From NCBI GenBank assembly GCA_937923365.1, contig CALAIJ010000055.1, positions 1 through 12,831 on the forward strand: 12,831 bases of DNA, in the 5' to 3' direction. The first letter of the stretch is position 1, and every line of letters begins with the position of its first letter. Positions 1 to 7,389 of the stretch are shown in pieces. The position numbers and the translations under genes were made by a program. This stretch comes from an uncultured Sulfitobacter sp. (GTDB lineage Bacteria; Pseudomonadota; Alphaproteobacteria; Rhodobacterales; Rhodobacteraceae). The notes below the pieces were generated by a model. The model made no database searches, was not told the origin of the DNA, and was given only the letters and a program-made list of their open reading frames with translations.

Positions 1-1191
1 CTCAAGCTGTTGCACACGGTGGGGCGTTTGCCGCAAAACACCATCGCGACGATCAGTTGTTCGGGAGGAGAGGCCAGCCTTGCCGCCGACACCGCCATGG
101 ACTTTGACGTGGTGTTCCCCCCATTGAACGACACTCAGGCCAATAACCTGCGCGCTGCCCTTGGCCCCCGAGTGGCACTTGCCAATCCGCTGGATTATCA
201 CACCTATATTTGGCGCGACACGGCTGCGATGACCCGCGCCTTTGGAGCCATGTCGGACCCTTCTGTGGCCCTGACTATTCTGATCGTGGACTTCCCGCGC
301 GCCGACATTTGCGATGCATCCGACTGGGACTGCGCGATTGATGCCGCTATCGGCGCGGCGCAGCAGACGGGCCGCCCTTACGCAATGGCCGCAACCCTTC
401 CCGAACTGTTGCCCGAGGACGTGGCAGCAAAACTGATGGCAGCGGGTGTCACGCCCTTCAACGGGTTGACCGAAGCCCTGGCCGCGTGCGCCCTTGCGGC
501 CACGCCCTTGCCACCACAAGCGGACCAGGTCCTGCTGCCGGGGCCCGATGGCGGCGCCACCCTGATCCCGGAAGGGGCGGCCAAAGAAGCCTTGGCTGGA
601 TACGGCTTGCACGTGCCCTTGATTGCCCGCTGCGCGTCTCCGCAAGAGGCGGCAACCGCAGCCGCAAAGATCGGCTTCCCTGTGGTCGTCAAAGGCGAAG
701 GCATCGCGCACAAGACCGAAGAAGGGGCTGTTGCGCTGCACATCATGTCCTCCGAGAACGCGCAACGCGCGGCCGAGGCGATGCCCTGCACATCATTTCT
801 TGTCGAGCAGATGATCACGGGCACCATCGGCGAATTGCTGATCGGTGTTGTACGTGACCCGGCCCATGGCTTTGTACTGACCATCGGTGCTGGCGGCACG
901 CTGACGGAAGTGCTGCAAGACAGCGCTTCCCTGCTGGTCCCTGCAACGCGGGAGGCCGTGGGCGCGGCGATCCTGTCGCTGCGCACCGCGCGATTGCTGA
1001 CCGGCTACCGTGGGAAGGGCATGGCTGACATCACCGCCGTCATTGATGCGGTTGAAGCGGTGCAGAACTATGTTCTTGCGCAGCCGCACGGCCTGACAGA
1101 AATTGAAATCAACCCGCTGATCTGCACTGAAACCGATGCCATCGCCGCCGACGCCCTGTTGCGCCGTGATGACCCGAAAGGAACCCCATGA
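1..1191 (+). CDS. NDP-forming acyl-CoA synthetase (acetate--CoA ligase family), C-terminal part, 5' truncated by window edge
   Basis: The reading frame is open from base 1, so the gene starts upstream of the window and about 396 codons are visible. What remains is the second half of an ADP/NDP-forming acyl-CoA synthetase, a family that makes acyl-CoA plus ADP and phosphate from acid, CoA and ATP. The window opens in the succinyl-CoA-ligase-like flavodoxin domain, whose SGGEA loop is at about 61-75. From about 560 a C-terminal ATP-grasp domain follows, with a VVVKGEGIAHKTEEGAV segment at about 685-735, a GAGGT glycine loop near 888-902 and the EIEINPL metal-site motif near 1100-1120. The N-terminal CoA-binding domain is not visible. 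The stop overlaps the start of caiD (ATGA), so the two are probably translationally coupled. Inference: it activates the CaiD substrate in place of the AMP-forming ligase CaiC. Substrate specificity cannot be read from the sequence. Confidence 0.88.
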   Translation, partial: LKLLHTVGRLPQNTIATISCSGGEASLAADTAMDFDVVFPPLNDTQANNLRAALGPRVALANPLDYHTYIWRDTAAMTRAFGAMSDPSVALTILIVDFPRADICDASDWDCAIDAAIGAAQQTGRPYAMAATLPELLPEDVAAKLMAAGVTPFNGLTEALAACALAATPLPPQADQVLLPGPDGGATLIPEGAAKEALAGYGLHVPLIARCASPQEAATAAAKIGFPVVVKGEGIAHKTEEGAVALHIMSSENAQRAAEAMPCTSFLVEQMITGTIGELLIGVVRDPAHGFVLTIGAGGTLTEVLQDSASLLVPATREAVGAAILSLRTARLLTGYRGKGMADITAVIDAVEAVQNYVLAQPHGLTEIEINPLICTETDAIAADALLRRDDPKGTP

Positions 1192-1973
1192 CCGACAATC
1201 CCATCAAGACGCGCCGTGAAGGTGCCATTCTCGAAGTGACGCTAGACCGCCCCAAGGCGAATGCCATTGACCTGCACACATCGCGCATCATGGGTGAGGT
1301 CTTTGCCGGTTTCCGCGATGATCCCGATCTGCGCGTCGCGATCCTGACAGGCGGCGGCGACAAGTTCTTTTGCCCCGGATGGGACCTGAAGGCGGCTGCA
1401 GACGGTGACGCGGTCGATGGCGATTATGGCATCGGCGGCTTTGGCGGGTTGCAGGAGCTGCGCGACATGACCAAGCCCGTGATTGCTGCTGTAAACGGCA
1501 TCTGCTGTGGTGGCGGGCTGGAACTGGCCCTAAGTGCGGACATCATTCTGGCGGCGGATCACGCGCAGTTTGCGCTGCCCGAAATCCGTTCAGGCACGGT
1601 GGCGGACGCGGCATCTGTCAAACTGCCCAAACGCATCCCTTACCACATCGCGATGGAGCTTTTGCTGACAGGCCGTTGGTTTGATGCGCAAGAAGCCAAC
1701 CGCTGGGGCATCGTCAACGAAATCCTCGCGGCTGATGCGTTGATGGACCGCGCATGGGAGCAAGCCCGCCTGCTCGCCTCTGGTCCACCGCTGGTCTATG
1801 CCGCGATCAAGGAGATCGTACGTGACGCGGAAGATGCCAAGTTTCAGGACGCCATGAACCGCATCACCAAGCGCCAATTGCGCAGTGTTGATACGCTTTA
1901 TGCCTCAGAAGATCAGCTGGAAGGCGCGCGTGCCTTTGCAGAGAAGCGTGATCCCGTGTGGAAGGGTAAGTGA
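1188..1973 (+). CDS. caiD: Carnitinyl-CoA dehydratase (crotonase family)
   Basis: The protein has 261 residues, the same length I recall for E. coli CaiD, and shares its characteristic stretches: LDRPKANAID near 19-28, GEVFAGFRDDP near 36-46, GWDLKAAA near 64-71, VIAAVNG near 98-104 and the C-terminal AFAEKRDPVWKG. CaiD reversibly hydrates crotonobetainyl-CoA to L-carnitinyl-CoA in the cytoplasm. The two crotonase acid/base glutamates are present as Glu112 (GGGLELA) and Glu132 (ALPEIRSG). One oddity is that the usual PDSGG segment after the second glutamate reads ADAAS (about 139-143). The ATG start overlaps the stop of the upstream CoA ligase, and the stop overlaps the GTG start of the peroxidase, which points to one operon. 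A general enoyl-CoA hydratase role is the main alternative, but the similarity is specifically to CaiD. Confidence 0.85.
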   Translation: MTDNPIKTRREGAILEVTLDRPKANAIDLHTSRIMGEVFAGFRDDPDLRVAILTGGGDKFFCPGWDLKAAADGDAVDGDYGIGGFGGLQELRDMTKPVIAAVNGICCGGGLELALSADIILAADHAQFALPEIRSGTVADAASVKLPKRIPYHIAMELLLTGRWFDAQEANRWGIVNEILAADALMDRAWEQARLLASGPPLVYAAIKEIVRDAEDAKFQDAMNRITKRQLRSVDTLYASEDQLEGARAFAEKRDPVWKGK

Positions 1974-3292
1974 TCTTCCGCGCCGCCCTCTTCGCGGCGC
2001 TCATCGCTGGGCCTTTGTGGGCCCAGACCCTGCCCCCTGCGATCACGGACGATGACTATGCGCCCGTGCGCATGGAAGAGGCGGCGCTTGGTCAGTTGCT
2101 GTTTTACGACCCGATCCTGTCAGGCAACCGCAACATCGCCTGCGCGACGTGCCACCACCCTTCGCTGGGCACGGCAGACGGCATGGCATTGGGCTTGGGC
2201 GAAGGCGCGGTTGGGCTTGGCGCAAAGCGCCGTATAGACCCTGCTCATCCGCCGGAAAAGCGCATCCCACGCAACGCCCCCGCCTTGTTCAATCTGGGCG
2301 CGCGGGAATTCACGGTGATGTTCCACGATGGCCGGCTTGAAGCTGATCCTGGCACAGCAAGCGGCATTCGCACACCGATGGACGCGGACATGGTAACAGG
2401 TTTTGCTTCCGTCCTGTCGGCGCAGACCATGTTCCCCGTCCTGAGCCGCGACGAGATGGCAGGCAGCCACCGCGAAAACGAGATCGGCCGCGCCGTGCGT
2501 CAGGGCATCATCACGGGCGAAGGCGGCGCATGGGATTTGATCGCAAAACGTGTCGCTGCCCTGCCAGACTATGCGGAGGGGTTTATCAACGCATACCCCG
2601 ACATCACCACGGCAGAGGACATCGCTTTCACCGACATCTCCAACGCAATCGCAGCGTTCATGGCGTTTGAATGGCGCTCGGATACGTCGCCCTTTGATGC
2701 GGTCCTGCGCGGTGACGCCTTCTATTCCGACGCAGCGTTGCGCGGGATGGAGATCTTTTACGGGCGCGGCAACTGTGCTGGGTGCCATAGCGGCCCGTTC
2801 CAGACCGACCACAAGTTTCACGCGGTTGGCGTCCCCCAGATCGGCCCGGGCAAAGCCGCCACCTTTGAGGACCACACCCGTGACGAAGGACGCTTTCGCG
2901 TGACGGGCGATCCGGCAGACCGCTACGCCTTTCGAACGCCGTCGCTGCGCAATGTCCTGCACACAGGTCCCTACGGGCATGCTGGCGCGCACGCCTCTTT
3001 GGATGCCTTTATCAGGGACCACGCCAATCCGGTGGCCGCCCTTGCCCGCTTTGATCCTGCCAGCGTCACCCTACCCGCGATGGACAGCCCCGACTTTGCG
3101 GTGATGCGATCCGTGGTCGACCGCGGCGCGATTGCCGATGCTGTAACCCTGAGGCCCGTGGCATTGACGGACGAGGACGTGGCGGACCTGGTCTTGTTTC
3201 TGGGAACGCTGAGCGACCCTGCTGCCTTGAATGGCAGGTTGGGCATACCGGACAGCGTTCCAAGCGGCCTGCCCGTCCCGAACGCCCAGTGA
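1970..3292 (+). CDS. Exported di-haem cytochrome c peroxidase / MauG-like protein
   Basis: This 440-residue protein begins with a GTG that overlaps the caiD stop (GTGA). Residues 1-18 form a signal peptide ending LWA before QTLPP, so it should be periplasmic. Two covalent haem-binding sites are visible, C58ATCH62 and C269AGCH273, in the arrangement of bacterial di-haem cytochrome c peroxidases and MauG. The family motif FRTPSLRNV is at 321-329, followed by GPYGHAG where many relatives have PYMHDG or similar. At 440 residues it is longer than classical CcpA (about 320-350), which fits the broader MauG/CCP-like group. Such enzymes reduce hydrogen peroxide or oxidise a protein or small-molecule partner; which applies here cannot be told. 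No haem-maturation gene is nearby. Its stop directly abuts the stop of the convergent ASPIC/UnbV gene. Its place in an operon with CoA-pathway genes is unusual. Confidence 0.88.
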   Translation: MIFRAALFAALIAGPLWAQTLPPAITDDDYAPVRMEEAALGQLLFYDPILSGNRNIACATCHHPSLGTADGMALGLGEGAVGLGAKRRIDPAHPPEKRIPRNAPALFNLGAREFTVMFHDGRLEADPGTASGIRTPMDADMVTGFASVLSAQTMFPVLSRDEMAGSHRENEIGRAVRQGIITGEGGAWDLIAKRVAALPDYAEGFINAYPDITTAEDIAFTDISNAIAAFMAFEWRSDTSPFDAVLRGDAFYSDAALRGMEIFYGRGNCAGCHSGPFQTDHKFHAVGVPQIGPGKAATFEDHTRDEGRFRVTGDPADRYAFRTPSLRNVLHTGPYGHAGAHASLDAFIRDHANPVAALARFDPASVTLPAMDSPDFAVMRSVVDRGAIADAVTLRPVALTDEDVADLVLFLGTLSDPAALNGRLGIPDSVPSGLPVPNAQ

Positions 3293-4774
3293 CTACTTGG
3301 TTAAACGGTGGGTGTGGCCTGCCTGTAGGGTCTGAACGCTTTGTGTGCCATCAGGCCACTGAACTGTAACCTGCGCCTGTGTTGCAGCACCAAGCCCGAC
3401 GTGCAGCGGCAAGGCTTGCCCGCCTGCATGGCCCCCGCCGACGGTCTTTTGCAGAACCTGAGTGGCCCGATGCGTCCGGACAGTGACCTGCGCACCAATG
3501 GCATTGCGATTGGCCCCGGCCTGCTGCAAGTCGATGCGCATCCACGCGCCCGTCGCTTTGCTGACATTCCGGTACAGCTGCACAGGCGCGCGGCGATTAA
3601 CCACAATAAGGTCCAGCAATCCGTCCCCGTCAAAGTCGGCAAGCCCCGCCCCGCGTGACCGCACAAGCGATGCGATCCCGGCCTTCAGGCCCGCCTCGAC
3701 AAAACTGCCATCGGCCTGCTGCATCAACAGATTGTTGGGGTCCTTGGTGGCCATGCCGGGCATCTGGTCCACGTTGCCTTTGGCAATGAACAAATCAGCG
3801 CGGGCGTCATTATCCACATCCGCAAACTCCGCGTGCCAACCCGTAGAGGGGCGCCCGTCACCGCCTGTGTAGGGCCGCTGCGCATAGGTACCAATGGCAA
3901 AGGGCGCAGCGCTGTAGCTGCCGTCATCTCGCGCGATTTGCAGGACCTGATCGCCCATCGAGGTCAGCATGACCTCGTCTCGCCCGTCACCGTCCAGATC
4001 GCGCGAGGCGATGCCCATGCCCCAAAGGGAGACCTGTGGCCAGCCGTCATCCTGCCCCAGATAGCGGCGCTGGGGAATGTCCCACATCTGCTCGAACCCG
4101 TCTTTGACATAGTAGTGGCGGTCGTTTGATATCCGCAGGGTAAAGCGCCCGCGGGCATCCCTTGCGGCAAGCATGGACAAGGGGCAAAAACCGGGTGTCA
4201 GCGGCTGTAGCGTGTAACCCTCCGCATCGGGGCGCAGGATTGCGTTTTGATCGCAGGCCTCGAACGGGCCGTCAGGATCATTGCGGTCCACATAGTTGCC
4301 AATGGCCATGGTGGGGCGATCTGCATCCGGTTCCCACCACGCGGTGAAGGCGGTGCTCCAACGATCTGATTGCGGCAGGCCCCAATCCTGGGTGGCATCG
4401 GTAAAGCTGCAATCAGGCCCACCGCGCAGCACCACATTGGCCCCGACCCGCAACACGAACAGGTCCATAAAACCGTCCGCATCGATGTCGAGCGGATAGG
4501 CCCCGACCGCGCCTGTGATCTCCGGTACAGGGGCTTTGGCGAAAGTGAATGCACCATGGTTTCGGATCAGGCTGGCGGGGTTGGTCCCACCGGCGATGAA
4601 TGCCTCCGGCAGGCCATCGCTGTCACAGTCGAAAAGCGCAACGCCGCCTCCGACGAAATGCTCCCAGCCGCCCGCGTAAACATGGGGGGGCAATGCGTCG
4701 GACCTGTCTTGAAACACCGGGCCTGCGGTGGCACTGCCCGCCAGCAGCCCCAGCGCGCACAAGAGCAGTTTCAA
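3293..4774 (-). CDS. Exported FG-GAP/VCBS repeat protein with C-terminal ASPIC/UnbV domain (CRTAC1-like)
   Basis: This 493-residue protein has a signal peptide (about 1-18, LLLCALGLLAGSATA) and a series of FG-GAP-like beta-propeller repeats with Asp-rich calcium-binding loops: DCDSDG near 49-54, DIDADG near 96-101, DLDGDG near 259-264, DVDNDA near 319-324 and DFDGDG near 380-385. The C-terminus (about 425-485) matches the ASPIC/UnbV pattern: GAQVTVRTH, a GGGHAGGQ loop, HVGLG and VQWPDGT. The family is extracellular or surface associated and its biochemical role is poorly defined. The start is a TTG whose bases overlap the stop of the upstream ROK regulator gene (TTGA on the minus strand). The TTG is preferred because it is followed at once by a Lys and a hydrophobic signal core, with GAGGGGC upstream as a possible ribosome site. 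The pairing with a sugar repressor is odd; the facing peroxidase gene may be a functional partner, which is inference. Confidence 0.82.
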   Translation of the reverse strand: MKLLLCALGLLAGSATAGPVFQDRSDALPPHVYAGGWEHFVGGGVALFDCDSDGLPEAFIAGGTNPASLIRNHGAFTFAKAPVPEITGAVGAYPLDIDADGFMDLFVLRVGANVVLRGGPDCSFTDATQDWGLPQSDRWSTAFTAWWEPDADRPTMAIGNYVDRNDPDGPFEACDQNAILRPDAEGYTLQPLTPGFCPLSMLAARDARGRFTLRISNDRHYYVKDGFEQMWDIPQRRYLGQDDGWPQVSLWGMGIASRDLDGDGRDEVMLTSMGDQVLQIARDDGSYSAAPFAIGTYAQRPYTGGDGRPSTGWHAEFADVDNDARADLFIAKGNVDQMPGMATKDPNNLLMQQADGSFVEAGLKAGIASLVRSRGAGLADFDGDGLLDLIVVNRRAPVQLYRNVSKATGAWMRIDLQQAGANRNAIGAQVTVRTHRATQVLQKTVGGGHAGGQALPLHVGLGAATQAQVTVQWPDGTQSVQTLQAGHTHRLTK

Positions 4775-6036
4775 AGGAAGCGCCCCTCGGTCCCGAACAT
4801 CTGGTCAGTGACGGCCGCCAACGCCCGCGCTGTGGCACCACGTGCCCAGGCCAGATCCCCCCAACTGTGGATTGCGACCTCGCACTGCTGCGGGCCGCGC
4901 GACAGGGTAAGCGCCTGCACATCGGCCATAACCTCGCCCACATACATGTAATCATAGCGCATGCGTTCGCCGGACAGGATGATGAGGGCTGGATCAAACA
5001 GCTGCATAACATTGCTCAGCCCCAGCGACAGGTATCGCCCTGCCCGCTGGAAAATGGTCAGGGCCGCGCCATTCCCTGCCTTGGCTTCGGCAAAAAGCCG
5101 TTCGAGAATGGCCTGCATGCTGTGCTGCTGGTCGATGGCATAATCAAGCGCTGTGGCCGCTTCCCGTGCCAGAGCATAGTCGGCCAGATAAGCCTCAAGA
5201 CAGCCGCGCTGGCCGCAGCGACACAGGGCGCCGTCGATCTGTACCTTGGTGTGCCCCAGCTCCAGCCCCATGCCGAAGGAGCCGCGATAGAGCTGGTTGT
5301 TCAGCACCAGCCCCATGCCAACACCATTCTCGATGGTGACGACTGCAAAGTCGGTCATGGTGCGTCCGGCCCCGAACCAAAGCTCAGCCAAGGTCAGCAT
5401 ATTGGCGTCGTTCTCAAGATAAAGCGGCACGCTGAAGCGATCAAAGAATGCAGGCCCGAACGCCTGATCGCGCGATGCCAGCAAAGGCGACCAACGGACC
5501 AGTCCGTCCTCGTGCCCGATGATCCCGGGCATCCCGATGCCGACACCTTTGACATCGGCCATCGCCTTGCCTGCCCGCTTGAGCACACGGTCCATGAGCC
5601 GCGCAACCTCCTCCAACAGCACGTCGAGCGACCGACTGGACAAAGTTGTGCCAAGCTCGGCTTCTGCAATCATTGTGCCGCAAAAATCGGACAGCAACGC
5701 AGTGTGCCTTTCATGGCCCAGCTTGATCCCGATAACATAGCCCGCGTCTGGAACGATCTCCAAGGCGACGGGCGGGCGACCGCGGCCTTGTTCACGCGGG
5801 GCCTGCGCGACCTCGCGCATCAGCCCGTGCTGGATCAGTTCGGCAGTCAGTGTCGTGGCAGAACCGGGGCTGATCCCCAGCGCGCGGGTCACGTCTGCGC
5901 GTGCCGCCTGACCCTGCGCACGGACATGTTCGAAAATGCGCTGGCGCATGGGCTTTTGCAGGGCAATGTCATCGGACAGCAACGGCCCGCACCCTGCGAG
6001 CGCCTCCTGTTTGCCAAGATTTCCATCACCGTCCAT
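4771..6036 (-). CDS. xylR: ROK-family transcriptional repressor, probable xylose-responsive XylR
   Basis: The 421-residue protein has an N-terminal winged helix-turn-helix (about 30-80, RQRIFEHV through ADVTRALGISPGSATTLTAELIQHGL) followed by a ROK sugar-kinase-like domain. In the ROK domain are an ENDAN motif at 208-212, GLELGH at 257-262 and the zinc motif C272-R-C274-GQRG-C279-LE. ROK repressors release DNA on binding their sugar. Position gives the sugar: the gene is divergent from xylFHG, and the spacer contains a ROK-type palindrome. The start chosen is ATG at 6036. The frame stays open to 6381, but that extension would run across the xylF signal peptide. No good ribosome-binding site precedes 6036, so the exact start is uncertain. 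The gene overlaps the following ASPIC/UnbV gene by four bases. The symbol rests on context; another pentose or glucose as effector is possible. Confidence 0.82.
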   Translation of the reverse strand: MDGDGNLGKQEALAGCGPLLSDDIALQKPMRQRIFEHVRAQGQAARADVTRALGISPGSATTLTAELIQHGLMREVAQAPREQGRGRPPVALEIVPDAGYVIGIKLGHERHTALLSDFCGTMIAEAELGTTLSSRSLDVLLEEVARLMDRVLKRAGKAMADVKGVGIGMPGIIGHEDGLVRWSPLLASRDQAFGPAFFDRFSVPLYLENDANMLTLAELWFGAGRTMTDFAVVTIENGVGMGLVLNNQLYRGSFGMGLELGHTKVQIDGALCRCGQRGCLEAYLADYALAREAATALDYAIDQQHSMQAILERLFAEAKAGNGAALTIFQRAGRYLSLGLSNVMQLFDPALIILSGERMRYDYMYVGEVMADVQALTLSRGPQQCEVAIHSWGDLAWARGATARALAAVTDQMFGTEGRFL

Positions 6037-6139
6037 AAATTCAAACTCTGAACTAAAGCCATCTGTTTCCCCATCAGACTGCGGGCAATCCAGCAAAAAG
6101 GAAAGCAAAAATATGCGATTTTCACGTGCAGAGTGATTT

Positions 6140-6162
6140 TTTATTTTGACAACTGAAATAAA
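6140..6162. promoter_or_regulatory. Putative ROK repressor operator, TTTATTT-N9-AAATAAA
   Basis: A perfect 7-base inverted repeat, TTTATTT (6140-6146) and AAATAAA (6156-6162), is separated by nine bases (TGACAACTG). Known operators of the ROK regulators NagC and Mlc have TTATTT and AAATWA half-sites with similar spacing. The repeat sits between the divergent ROK regulator gene and xylF, and it overlaps the candidate -35 elements of xylF, so binding would block xylF transcription. Assigning it to this regulator is inference from position and family resemblance. Confidence 0.65.
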
Positions 6163-6181
6163 TACGCCAAAGTGTAACAAT
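6146..6181 (+). promoter_or_regulatory. Candidate xylF promoter
   Basis: A consensus-like TTGACA lies at 6146-6151, but no convincing -10 follows at 16-18 bases. An alternative pair is CTGAAA (6153-6158) and AACAAT (6176-6181) with a 17-base spacer. Either choice places the -35 inside the ROK palindrome. The exact promoter cannot be decided by eye. The remainder of the 6037-6238 divergent spacer is AT-richer than the genes around it and holds only weaker repeats, such as TTCA-N5-TGAA at 6040-6052 and AAAAT-N5-ATTTT at 6108-6122. Confidence 0.35.
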
Positions 6182-6238
6182 CGGGTCAAACGACTCGCGG
6201 CCTCTGGCAAACAGGGGCGCATATTCTGGGAGGAACCT

Positions 6239-7273
6239 ATGAAAAAGCTACTCGTAGCGGCAGCCGTGGCTGTTGCAGGATTCGGAACATCTCTCTGGGC
6301 GGATGGCCACAGCATGACCGTTGGCGTCAGCTGGTCCAACTTCCAGGAAGAGCGTTGGAAAACAGACGAAGCCGCCATCAAAGGCGCTTTGGAAGCTGCT
6401 GGTGTGGCCTACGTGTCTGCCGATGCGCAGTCATCCTCGGCAAAGCAATTGAGCGACGTTGAAAACCTGATCTCTCAGGGCGTCGACGCCTTGATCATTC
6501 TCGCACAAGACAGCGCCGCCATCGGCCCGGCCGTTGACGCAGCCGCTGCCGAAGGCATCCCTGTTGTGGGCTATGACCGCCTGATCGAAGACAGCCGCGC
6601 CTTCTACCTGACATTCGACAACGTCGAAGTAGGCCGCATGCAGGCCCGCGCCGTGTTCGAGGCGATGCCAAAAGGCCGCTACGTCATGATCAAAGGCTCC
6701 CCCACCGACCCTAACGCAGACTTCCTGCGCGGTGGTCAGCAGGAAATCCTGCAAGCCGCGATTGACGCGGGCGACATCACCATCGTGGACGAAGCCTATA
6801 CAGACGGCTGGCTGCCCGCCAACGCCCAGCGCAACATGGAGCAGATCCTGACCGCGAACGACAATGGCGTGGACGCGGTTGTGGCCTCCAACGACGGTAC
6901 CGCAGGCGGTGTTGTGGCGGCGCTGACGGCACAAGGCCTTGAGGGCATGCCTGTCTCCGGTCAGGACGGCGACCATGCCGCGCTGAACCGTGTGGCAGCC
7001 GGCACCCAGACCGTGTCCGTCTGGAAAGACGCCCGCGAGCTGGGCAAAGCCGCAGGCGAGATTGCCGTGGCACTGGCCAAGTCCAAGGGCGACATGAGCT
7101 CCGTTGACGGTGCTGCCGAGTGGACCTCCCCTGCTGGTACCAAGATGACAGCCAAGTTTCTGGCCCCTGTTCCTGTGACCGCCGACAACCTGAGCGTTGT
7201 TGTGGACGCTGGCTGGATCGAGAAAGACAAGCTGTGTGCTGGCGTCACAGGTGGCCCAGCGCCCTGTAACTAA
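6239..7273 (+). CDS. xylF: D-xylose ABC transporter, periplasmic substrate-binding protein
   Basis: This 344-residue protein is the sugar-capturing component of the importer. The start is the ATG at 6239, preceded by GGGAGGA at 6229-6235. An upstream in-frame start at 6146 lies inside the promoter/operator and is rejected. Residues 1-21 form a signal peptide ending SLWA before DGHS. The mature protein has the periplasmic-binding fold of the pentose/hexose family and recognisable XylF stretches: ERWKTDE near 38-44, QGVDALIILAQ, VGYDRLI, FYLTFDN, KGSPTDPNADF, DGWLPANA, VVASNDGTAGG and VSGQDGDHAALNR. These match what I recall of E. coli XylF closely, so xylose is the best call, although a related aldopentose cannot be excluded. 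It leads the xylFHG operon and is probably repressed by the divergent ROK protein. Confidence 0.9.
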   Translation: MKKLLVAAAVAVAGFGTSLWADGHSMTVGVSWSNFQEERWKTDEAAIKGALEAAGVAYVSADAQSSSAKQLSDVENLISQGVDALIILAQDSAAIGPAVDAAAAEGIPVVGYDRLIEDSRAFYLTFDNVEVGRMQARAVFEAMPKGRYVMIKGSPTDPNADFLRGGQQEILQAAIDAGDITIVDEAYTDGWLPANAQRNMEQILTANDNGVDAVVASNDGTAGGVVAALTAQGLEGMPVSGQDGDHAALNRVAAGTQTVSVWKDARELGKAAGEIAVALAKSKGDMSSVDGAAEWTSPAGTKMTAKFLAPVPVTADNLSVVVDAGWIEKDKLCAGVTGGPAPCN

Positions 7274-7282
7274 GCGACATGT

Positions 7283-7314
7283 TTCCGGCCCGCGCCATTG
7301 GCGGCGGGCCGGAA
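7283..7314 (+). other. Strong intercistronic stem-loop between xylF and xylH
   Basis: TTCCGGCCCGC (7283-7293) pairs perfectly with GCGGGCCGGAA (7304-7314), an 11-bp stem. Inside it GCC (7294-7296) can pair with GGC (7300-7302), leaving an ATT triloop and one bulged G. No T-run follows (ACACCCC), so it is not a canonical intrinsic terminator. Its place directly after the binding-protein gene fits the RNA-stabilising or partially attenuating hairpins seen in other ABC-importer operons, where the binding protein is made in excess over the membrane parts. The rest of the 7274-7389 spacer shows only the xylH ribosome site. Confidence 0.75.
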
Positions 7315-7389
7315 CACCCCTAGACTTCCCCCAATTTCCAGATCAGCTCACGGTGCTGCGATATGCGGCCACCGACCGGAGGACGCACG

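Noticed and set aside
2120..3022. Minus-strand open frame of 300 codons opposite the di-haem peroxidase
   Set aside because: The opposite strand has both haem motifs and a signal peptide. The antisense product has no recognisable domain.
4600..6051. Long plus-strand open frame of 483 codons opposite the ROK and ASPIC/UnbV genes
   Set aside because: It is the antisense shadow of two well-recognised minus-strand genes in GC-rich DNA. Its translation is low-complexity in character and matches no family I recognise.
6123..6128. CACGTG palindrome in the xylR-xylF spacer
   Set aside because: A six-base palindrome is expected by chance, and no bacterial regulator using it in this context is evident.
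6037..6381. N-terminal extension of the ROK regulator by 115 codons
   Set aside because: It would cover the divergent promoter region and the xylF signal peptide. The wHTH domain is complete with the ATG at 6036.
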